Shown piece by piece: positions 7,812 through 13,233 of a stretch of 13,233 bases of DNA; position 1 is the stretch's first letter; every line of letters begins with the position of its first letter. The notes under the pieces are model-generated. The model saw nothing but the letters and a program-made list of their open reading frames with translations. It made no database searches and had not been told where the DNA came from. The stretch is from an uncultured Eubacteriales bacterium (lineage in GTDB: Bacteria > Bacillota > Clostridia > Lachnospirales > Anaerotignaceae): assembly GCA_900548595.1 (NCBI GenBank), contig URLB01000052.1, positions 1 through 13,233 of the forward strand. The letters run 5' to 3'. A program made the position numbers and the translations under genes.

Positions 7812-8975
7812 TTGAGACTGCCATGGGATAAAAATTATTTAAAAATATCATTTCATGTCATAGTTACTCTGATAGCGATATATGCCGTTATGCTGCTTCT
7901 TAAAAATGCGCCTAAGGCGATAACGGAAGCAGAACTTTTTCTGGAATATACGTTTTCAGTACTTACTCCGCTTATCATAGCTGTCGTTTTTTCGTATATT
8001 GTAAACCCTGCGGTCGATTTTCTGCAGGGTTTTTATGATAAATTGGCAAAGAAAAAAAGAAAGCCTGTATTCAGAAAGCGGATAGCCGGAACGGTTTTTT
8101 TATATATTATATTATTTTCGGGAGTAGCGCTGATTATTATTTTGGCAGTTATGGGCATAGGAGAATCGGATATAATACTTATCGAAGAAAAAATAAGAGC
8201 TTCTCTTTTCGGTTTTACCAATACTCTAAAACAACTTAATATAAAGCTTGCGGAAATAGGTCTTGTTGAAAATGAAACAAGTATGTTTGACGGAACAATG
8301 AACTTTATAAAAGCCGGTATAGGTAAGATTACAGGATATTTTGCAGGAAGAGCCTCATCTATCGGTTCATTTGCGGTTGATTTGCTTATAGGACTTACGG
8401 CGGCATTTTATTTCCTTGTGGAGAAAGAAAGGATACTTTATTATGGAAGAGATATTATAAAAACTTTCCTGCCTAAATATTCGGAAGGAATTTTAGACTC
8501 TCTTTCGGAGGCAAACAGAATATTTTCGGGATATATAGGCGGACAGCTGACAGACGCTATTGTTATGGCTACGCTTATAAGTCTTGCTTTCCTTATAATA
8601 GGTATAGACTATCCGTTTATAATAGGAGTGATATCAGGCTTTTCCAACCTTATACCGTATGTCGGAGCGATAGTGGCGTTCTTTTTAGCTGTAAGCGTTG
8701 CGCTTTTGGGAGGTTCACCGATAAAGGCTATGTATGCCGCAATAGTTATATTGCTTTTACAGCAATTGGACAGCGCGGTAATAGTACCGAAAATAGTAGG
8801 TAATAAGGTTGAGTTGCATCCTGTGCTTGTAATACTTTCGCTTTCGGTTTTCGGAAGTATATTCGGAATTTGGGGAATGGTATTTGCCGTTCCAGTTACG
8901 GCGATTATAAAGATTATTTTATACAGAATATACAGAAAGCAAAAAAATAGATTGTCGAAAGACCTTGAAATTTAG
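7812..8975 (+). CDS. AI-2E family transporter (PerM/YtvI type)
   Basis: This is a polytopic membrane protein of about 387 residues in the AI-2E/UPF0118 family. Members include the quorum-signal exporter TqsA, YtvI and Na+/H+ antiporter-like proteins, so the substrate here is open. It has three N-terminal helices (about 15-33, 50-68, 94-117), a hydrophilic middle, and the conserved C-terminal block FSNLIPYVGAIVAF with further helices. An in-frame ATG at 7806 lies only one base after GGAGG (7800-7804). A TTG at 7812 is 7 bases away and gives MRLPWDKNYLKI, so TTG is the more likely start. The gene closes the ACT-PFL-pepD transcription unit, 23 bases after pepD. Confidence 0.88.
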   Translation: MRLPWDKNYLKISFHVIVTLIAIYAVMLLLKNAPKAITEAELFLEYTFSVLTPLIIAVVFSYIVNPAVDFLQGFYDKLAKKKRKPVFRKRIAGTVFLYIILFSGVALIIILAVMGIGESDIILIEEKIRASLFGFTNTLKQLNIKLAEIGLVENETSMFDGTMNFIKAGIGKITGYFAGRASSIGSFAVDLLIGLTAAFYFLVEKERILYYGRDIIKTFLPKYSEGILDSLSEANRIFSGYIGGQLTDAIVMATLISLAFLIIGIDYPFIIGVISGFSNLIPYVGAIVAFFLAVSVALLGGSPIKAMYAAIVILLLQQLDSAVIVPKIVGNKVELHPVLVILSLSVFGSIFGIWGMVFAVPVTAIIKIILYRIYRKQKNRLSKDLEI

Positions 8976-8993
8976 CATAATAAAACCTATAAT
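8965..8993 (+). promoter_or_regulatory. Predicted σA promoter of the RseC-like gene
   Basis: TTGAAA (8965-8970), a 17-base spacer and TATAAT (8988-8993) form a near-consensus promoter overlapping the last codons of the AI-2E gene. Transcription would start near 9000, giving a leader of about 36 bases. Confidence 0.65.
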
Positions 8994-9035
8994 AGCAATA
9001 GCGCATTCGGCGCATATGAAAGGAAGGTTGATTTT

Positions 9036-9518
9036 ATGGCTGAAAAAGGGCAGGTAACGCAGGTTAAGCCTAATAATAAAGTCGTTGTAAAAATGTTGAG
9101 AACAGAGGCGTGCGCAAAATGCCGTGCGTGTATGACTTTTTCATCAAAGGAAATGGTTTTGGAAGCGTCCAATGAGTGTGGAGCGCATGAGGGTGATTGG
9201 GTTGAACTGGAATTACAGCAAGACGGATTTTTTAATGCAGTGCTTATAATGTATGGATTCCCTTGTATAGGACTTTTATTGGGAATATTTATCGGATATT
9301 TCGGACTGCATGCGCTGATACCAGGATTTAACAGAGAAGTTTTAAGTTTTGTATGCGGTCTTGTAGCTCTTTTGATTTGCCACCTGATAATTAAAAAGAA
9401 CAATTACAGATGGGAAAACAACAAAAAGTATACTCCCGTAGCAGCAAGAATGGCCGCTCCTCCGACAGAGGAAGAAATGGAATATCAGCTTATAGCAAAC
9501 GGTGAGAAAAAAGCATAA
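9036..9518 (+). CDS. RseC/SoxR-reducing-system family membrane protein
   Basis: This 160-residue protein matches the RseC (SoxR_red) layout. A short N-terminal β-rich domain with cysteines Cys26, Cys29, Cys32 and Cys48 (EACAKCRACM, then NECGA) is followed by GDWVELEL, two transmembrane helices (about 66-88 and 102-119) and a charged cytoplasmic tail. In enterobacteria RseC works with the Rsx (Rnf) complex to keep SoxR reduced, and also acts on RseB/σE. In Firmicutes its role is unclear. It lies about 6 kb from the rnf operon here. GGAAGG at 9022-9027 supports the start. The cysteine cluster suggests redox or metal binding, by inference. Confidence 0.85.
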   Translation: MAEKGQVTQVKPNNKVVVKMLRTEACAKCRACMTFSSKEMVLEASNECGAHEGDWVELELQQDGFFNAVLIMYGFPCIGLLLGIFIGYFGLHALIPGFNREVLSFVCGLVALLICHLIIKKNNYRWENNKKYTPVAARMAAPPTEEEMEYQLIANGEKKA

Positions 9519-9528
9519 TTTGAGGTTA

Positions 9529-9561
9529 AAAAAGAGAGAATTTATAAAATTCTCTCTTTTT
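9529..9561. terminator. Bidirectional terminator between convergent rseC-like and PBP genes
   Basis: A perfect 15-bp inverted repeat (9529-9543 and 9547-9561) surrounds the loop ATA. A-runs begin it and T-runs end it, so it can terminate transcription from both sides. It is 11 bases after the RseC-like stop and about 70 bases after the PBP stop on the other strand. Confidence 0.92.
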
Positions 9562-9629
9562 GTATGTTTAAAAGTCTGTGTTTGATTAATCTAACATCTG
9601 TAATGAAAAACAAACTTACAATAACGAAA

Positions 9630-11549
9630 TTACTGTGTGTATAATATGACTTCCGTTTTGTCGGAAACGGCTGTTTCTCCTTTCGGAAACTGATTTACGA
9701 CTGTTTCTTCGGTGCCGATGATTTTAAATTCCAAGCCGAGCTGAGTGAGAACTTTTTCGGCATCGGAAATGCTGTAACCTGTAAAATCGGGAAGCGGATT
9801 TGTCTCGATTGAAACTGTTGCCGGCTCAAAATTCATATAGTCGATTATTTTTTCGGCAAGGGTTTTGAATATCGGTGCGGCGGTAGTAACTCCGTCAGCA
9901 TAATCTTTTGGTTTATCTATTATTACAAGGGCGGAAATTTTAGGGTCTTCGGCAGGAAAATATCCTACAAATGTTATTGTATAATTATCTTCATCTCGGT
10001 TGCCCTGTTCTCCTGTTCCCGATTTACCCGCAATACTGTAACCTTCTACTTTTGCTTTTTTACCCGTACCGTTATCGACAACGGATATAAGATATTTTTT
10101 CATTAATTCACATGATTCCGAAGATACGGCTTGTTTTACTTTAACGGGTTCGTTTTTATAAACAGTCATGCCTGAGCTGTCTTTAATTTCATTTACAACA
10201 TACGGCTTCATTATATATCCTCCGTTTGCCAAAGCGTTAAATGCCGTTATCGCCTGTATAGGTGTACAGTTGAAGGACTGACCTATTGAACCTGTGGCAA
10301 GTTCTACAGGACCTAAAGCTTCGGGCGAATAACGAAGTGATGAAGCGCTTACTTCCGACGGAAGATCTATTCCCGTTTTTGAACCGAACCCGAAATCCGT
10401 TTGGTATTTATAAAACAGTTCTGCTCCCATTTTCAGACCGACATCCATCATAGCCACATTACATGAGGCTGAAACAGCCTGTTCGAGAGTTTCACTGCCA
10501 TGACCGGTTCTTTTTATACAGTGTATGCGTCTGTCGGCAACCTGCATAAATCCTTCGCATAAAAATGTGCTGTCGTCTGAAATTATGTTTTCATCAAGCG
10601 CGCCGCACAAAAGCATAGGCTTAAAAATAGAACCCGGCTCAAACGTACTGGAAACGTTATAGTTGTTCCACAGATTGTTCAGATATGCCGACTGCTCCTC
10701 ATATGAAAGGGAATTAAAATTCGGATTGTCAAGTGGGACGGAAGGGGTATTAGGATCAAAAATTCCCGAAGAAGCAGACGCCAGAACTTTTCCTGTGGAC
10801 GGTTCCGTTACAATTACCGAAGCGGTTTCGCAAGGGAACATTTCCATAGCTTCCAATACGGCGTCTTCGGCAGCCTTTTGAATGACGGAATCTATTGTTG
10901 TTATGACGTCGCAGCCGTTTTCAGGTTCATAATATTCTACTGAGGATAGATTGGCGCCGCTGTACTGCTTTACAATACGTCCGTCTTTTCCCTCCAAATA
11001 GCTGTTGTAGTACTTTTCTATTCCGCGCATATTTGTGCCGTTTACAAAGCCGATGACATGACAAGCCGATGTGCTGTAAGGGTATTTTCTCTTTTCTTTC
11101 TTTTCCAACCATACTCCTTTTAGATTTTTATCTTCAATCTGTCGGGCGGTTTCGGATGATATGCCTTTGGCAATAGGCAGGTAATAGGTATTATTTATAA
11201 GATTTCCTTTTTCGTCTTTTGAAAGATAATTTTTAAGCGTGCTTTCGGATATTTCAAGTATACTGCTTAAAGACGAAACGCTTGTATTTCTTTCGGTCTC
11301 ATTCAAGGAGTCGAGTATTATAGGTTCGAGAATAACGTCATATATGGGAACGCTTTCCGCAAGGACAGTATTGTTACTGTCAAAAATACGCCCCCTTGAA
11401 GCGGGGACTACTTCGTCATAATTGTTTTGGCTTGCGGCGGCGTGTTCATAACGCTTTCCGTAAACAGTTTTTATGAAGGCTATTTTAAATATCAAAATTG
11501 CGAACATGATTATAAACATAATAAATGCCAAATGAATTCTTTTTTTCAC
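9630..11549 (-). CDS. Class B penicillin-binding protein with PASTA domain (SpoVD/PBP2x type)
   Basis: This 639-residue peptidoglycan transpeptidase has one membrane anchor (about 8-26), the dimerisation domain opening with SRGRIFDSN (51-59), a transpeptidase domain, and one C-terminal PASTA domain (about 576-639). Active-site motifs are Ser307-Ile-Phe-Lys310 in FEPGSIFKP, Ser362-Cys-Asn364, and Lys509-Ser-Gly-Thr512. The third motif is KSGT where KTGT is commoner. It starts at GTG (11549) with AGAGGTG seven bases upstream. It is transcribed away from blaI-blaR1 across BlaI-type operators, so induction by beta-lactams is predicted. It has no NTF2-like domain and so is not a PBP2a/MecA. It could be a sporulation or a septal enzyme. 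Confidence 0.93.
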   Translation of the reverse strand: MKKRIHLAFIMFIIMFAILIFKIAFIKTVYGKRYEHAAASQNNYDEVVPASRGRIFDSNNTVLAESVPIYDVILEPIILDSLNETERNTSVSSLSSILEISESTLKNYLSKDEKGNLINNTYYLPIAKGISSETARQIEDKNLKGVWLEKKEKRKYPYSTSACHVIGFVNGTNMRGIEKYYNSYLEGKDGRIVKQYSGANLSSVEYYEPENGCDVITTIDSVIQKAAEDAVLEAMEMFPCETASVIVTEPSTGKVLASASSGIFDPNTPSVPLDNPNFNSLSYEEQSAYLNNLWNNYNVSSTFEPGSIFKPMLLCGALDENIISDDSTFLCEGFMQVADRRIHCIKRTGHGSETLEQAVSASCNVAMMDVGLKMGAELFYKYQTDFGFGSKTGIDLPSEVSASSLRYSPEALGPVELATGSIGQSFNCTPIQAITAFNALANGGYIMKPYVVNEIKDSSGMTVYKNEPVKVKQAVSSESCELMKKYLISVVDNGTGKKAKVEGYSIAGKSGTGEQGNRDEDNYTITFVGYFPAEDPKISALVIIDKPKDYADGVTTAAPIFKTLAEKIIDYMNFEPATVSIETNPLPDFTGYSISDAEKVLTQLGLEFKIIGTEETVVNQFPKGETAVSDKTEVILYTQ

Positions 11550-11569
11550 AAATAATCACCTCTAAATAT

Positions 11570-11579
11570 TACAATTGTA
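11570..11579. promoter_or_regulatory. BlaI/MecI-type operator 1
   Basis: The palindrome TACAATTGTA, inside ATTACAATTGTAG, matches the TACA-N2-TGTA core of BlaI/MecI operators. It lies just downstream of the predicted PBP transcription start and upstream of the PBP ribosome binding site. Confidence 0.78.
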
Positions 11580-11589
11580 GTTTATATTA

Positions 11590-11617
11590 ATATTACAAAT
11601 GTAAGATTAATTGTCAA
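11590..11617 (-). promoter_or_regulatory. Predicted σA promoter of the PBP gene
   Basis: On the minus strand the -35 is TTGACA (11617 down to 11612), the spacer is 16 bases, and the -10 is TAATAT (11595 down to 11590), preceded by TG. Transcription would start near 11583. The -10 overlaps the middle operator. Confidence 0.7.
11594..11603. promoter_or_regulatory. BlaI/MecI-type operator 2
   Basis: TACAAATGTA in the longer imperfect palindrome TTACAAATGTAA. It overlaps the -10 of the PBP promoter and its centre is 24 bases from that of operator 1. Confidence 0.8.
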
Positions 11618-11632
11618 GAAAAATTTTTTTGA

Positions 11633-11660
11633 TTGACAAGCGTGTATTAAATGTTATACT
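11633..11660 (+). promoter_or_regulatory. Predicted σA promoter of blaI-blaR1
   Basis: A consensus -35 TTGACA (11633-11638), a 16-base spacer and an extended -10 TGTTATACT (hexamer TATACT at 11655-11660) give a transcription start near 11667, immediately before operator 3. Confidence 0.78.
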
Positions 11661-11670
11661 TAAGAAGTAT

Positions 11671-11680
11671 TACAAATGTA
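11671..11680. promoter_or_regulatory. BlaI/MecI-type operator 3
   Basis: TACAAATGTA, the same core as operator 2, lies between the predicted blaI transcription start and its ribosome binding site AGGAGA (11680-11685), sharing one base with it. This position allows BlaI to repress its own operon. Confidence 0.8.
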
Positions 11681-11692
11681 GGAGATGAATAA

Positions 11693-12076
11693 ATGCAGGA
11701 AATACCCAAAATTACCGAAGCAGAGTATGAAATAATGAAGGTCGTTTGGAATAATGAGCCTATAAGTACCAACGATATTGTTAAAAAGTTTGAAAGCATA
11801 AGCGAATGGAGTCCGAAAACAGTGCAGACTCTTTTGTCCAGGCTTGTGAAAAAAGGCGCTTTGAGTTATGAGAAAAAGGGAAGGGTTTTTGTATACAGAG
11901 CTACCGTAAAACAGGACGAGTATACGAATACGGAAAGTAAATCTTTTTTAAAAAAGTTTTATAACGGAGCTTTAAATTCAATGGTGCTTAATTTTATCGA
12001 CGATACAAAACTGAGCGACGAAGATATAGAAGAGTTGAAAAGAATTCTGGAAAAAGGCAGGAAAGGAGGTCTTTGA
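11693..12076 (+). CDS. blaI: BlaI/MecI family repressor
   Basis: This 127-residue protein is a penicillinase-type repressor. It has an N-terminal winged helix (about 6-70: ITEAEYEIMKVVWNNEPIS, then SPKTVQTLLSRLVKKGALSYEKKGRVFVY) and a helical C-terminal dimerisation domain. Asn100-Phe101 in MVLNFIDD lines up with the Asn101-Phe102 bond cut in Staphylococcus aureus BlaI and MecI when BlaR1/MecR1 is triggered. The fold and length are typical. AGGAGA is 7 bases before the ATG. The stop overlaps the blaR1 start by one base. By analogy it represses its own operon and the divergent PBP gene through the three operators. Confidence 0.95.
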   Translation: MQEIPKITEAEYEIMKVVWNNEPISTNDIVKKFESISEWSPKTVQTLLSRLVKKGALSYEKKGRVFVYRATVKQDEYTNTESKSFLKKFYNGALNSMVLNFIDDTKLSDEDIEELKRILEKGRKGGL

Positions 12077-13233
12077 TGACTTCACAAATATTAAGAAGCA
12101 TGTTATTTATGACTGCATTGACAGCATTGTTGATTGCTTTGAAAAAAGTTTTGAACAAGCATATAACGGCTGCTTGGCAGTATAGGATAGATTATCTGTT
12201 TTTTGTAATATTGGCTTTACCAATTGTTCCGTGTGGAAAAAAGGCGACAAATATTACGAGGATAATCATTCCGGATATATCGACGGGTGCATTACAGCCA
12301 ACAGTACAGCAAAATAACGCCTTTAATGATTTTGCAGTTAATACAAATATGGGAATAAATATAGCTGCCTGTATATGGGCGGCAGGATTAATTTTGTTTG
12401 TTATTGCCGCTATTGTAAGCCTTAGAAAACTTACTGCCGAAACAAAAGAATCTGAAAACGCAGATGAAAATATTTGCAGGATATTTAAACGCTGTGCAGA
12501 TAAAACGGGAGTAAACGGAAAAATTAAAGTAAAAATAGGAAATACGCAGTCGCCGATGGTATTCGGTCTGTTCAATACTGTTATATTGCTGCCTCATATT
12601 AAACTGGCAGATAAGGAGATTGAAAACGTGCTTATGCACGAACTTATCCACTATAAAAGGGGCGATGTGGTCGTTAATTTTATTAGTTGTATTTTCAGAG
12701 CCGTATATTGGTTTAATCCTGTAGTATGGGCGGCATTTTCGATAATGCGCGACGATATGGAGACTGCCTGCGATGAGGCGGTTATGGAATTGACAGGAGA
12801 CAGATATGGATACGGAATGACAATTATCAAATTTGCCCAGAGGAAGAAGATTATAAATTTTGCGGCTGATATGGGAGGCTCCGCAAAGCAGATAAAAAAC
12901 CGTGTAGAGGCTGCCGCTGTGTTTACAAAGGCTACGTTCGGGAAAAAACTTGTAAGCGGATTATCATTTGTTATGGCTTTTGTTCTTATTCTCACTCAGA
13001 TACCGAATATATCCGTAATGGCTTTTGAAAAAAATGCGAAAATAGGAAATGCGGATATAAAATCCGAAGATTTATCGGAGTATTTTGACGGCTTTGGAGG
13101 AAGCTTTGTTCTTTATGATATGAACAACGAATCATATACAGTCTACAATGAGAAAGAAAGTATAAAAAGGACGTCTCCTGATTCTACATATAAAATTTTC
13201 AGCGCTCTGGCAGCTTTGGAAAGCGGAGCTATA
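12076..13233 (+). CDS. blaR1: BlaR1/MecR1 family beta-lactam sensor protease, partial at window end
   Basis: This open frame of 386 codons runs off the window. BlaR1 senses beta-lactams outside the cell and activates a cytoplasmic zinc protease (M56) that leads to BlaI loss. Visible parts are N-terminal helices (about 5-25, 42-53 and 93-113), the metalloprotease motif His188-Glu-Leu-Ile-His192 with Glu229 in METACDEA as likely third zinc ligand, and a fourth helix near 292-310. The extracellular sensor then begins with FGGSFVLYDMNNESYTVYNE and Ser370-Thr-Tyr-Lys373, the acylation motif of class D-like sensor domains. The rest of the sensor is outside the window. ATG at 12076 overlaps the blaI stop, with AAGGAGG at 12063-12069. 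Translational coupling fits a fixed BlaI:BlaR1 ratio. Confidence 0.94.
   Translation, partial: MTSQILRSMLFMTALTALLIALKKVLNKHITAAWQYRIDYLFFVILALPIVPCGKKATNITRIIIPDISTGALQPTVQQNNAFNDFAVNTNMGINIAACIWAAGLILFVIAAIVSLRKLTAETKESENADENICRIFKRCADKTGVNGKIKVKIGNTQSPMVFGLFNTVILLPHIKLADKEIENVLMHELIHYKRGDVVVNFISCIFRAVYWFNPVVWAAFSIMRDDMETACDEAVMELTGDRYGYGMTIIKFAQRKKIINFAADMGGSAKQIKNRVEAAAVFTKATFGKKLVSGLSFVMAFVLILTQIPNISVMAFEKNAKIGNADIKSEDLSEYFDGFGGSFVLYDMNNESYTVYNEKESIKRTSPDSTYKIFSALAALESGAI

Noticed and set aside
9001..9013. A small GCGC-ATTCG-GCGC hairpin before the RseC-like gene.
   Set aside because: The 4-bp stem has no T tract and no match to a known element; it can also be read as a chance direct repeat of GCGCAT.
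9630..11549. The PBP as a MecA/PBP2a homologue.
   Set aside because: It lacks the NTF2-like N-terminal extension and has a C-terminal PASTA domain, which fits SpoVD/PBP2x-type enzymes.

Overview
The window looks like chromosome of an AT-rich anaerobic Firmicute of class Clostridia, possibly a Lachnospirales-type gut organism. The basis is the rnf gene order D-G-E-A-B (the clostridial C-D-G-E-A-B arrangement), strong AGGAGG-type ribosome binding sites, σA-type promoters, and a BlaI/BlaR1 pair. The genus cannot be fixed from this sequence alone. Coding density is high; the longest stretch without a gene is about 190 bases (2913-3105), and no tRNA, rRNA, CRISPR array or insertion sequence was seen.

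Region 1 (1-2960) is the end of an Rnf operon: the C-terminus of RnfD, then complete RnfG, RnfE, RnfA and RnfB, closed by a strong terminator. Together with RnfC (outside the window) these make the membrane ferredoxin:NAD+ oxidoreductase, which couples electron transfer to Na+ or H+ export. Region 2 (2987-4574) is a single-gene unit for an AzgA/PbuG-type purine permease. Its leader holds a promoter, a weak terminator hairpin and a competing upstream fold, so it may be attenuated.

Region 3 (4626-8975) is a probable four-gene operon: a small ACT-domain protein, its usual partner the DUF711/UPF0210 'PFL family' protein, an M20 aminoacyl-histidine dipeptidase (PepD), and an AI-2E/PerM family membrane protein that probably starts at a TTG codon. 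A RseC-like cysteine-motif membrane protein follows under its own near-consensus promoter. It ends at a perfect 15-bp bidirectional terminator shared with the convergent gene.

Region 4 (9630-13233) is the most interesting part. A class B penicillin-binding protein (SpoVD/PBP2x type with one C-terminal PASTA domain) is transcribed leftward, and a blaI-blaR1 operon is transcribed rightward from a shared 143-bp spacer. The spacer holds two back-to-back σA promoters and three TACA-N2-TGTA palindromes of the BlaI/MecI operator type. BlaI keeps an Asn-Phe at the known cleavage position. BlaR1 keeps the zinc protease motif and the Ser-x-x-Lys sensor motif before it runs off the window. The layout predicts a beta-lactam-inducible cell-wall transpeptidase. 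It resembles mecA-mecR1-mecI in logic, but the target is a housekeeping-type PBP and not PBP2a.
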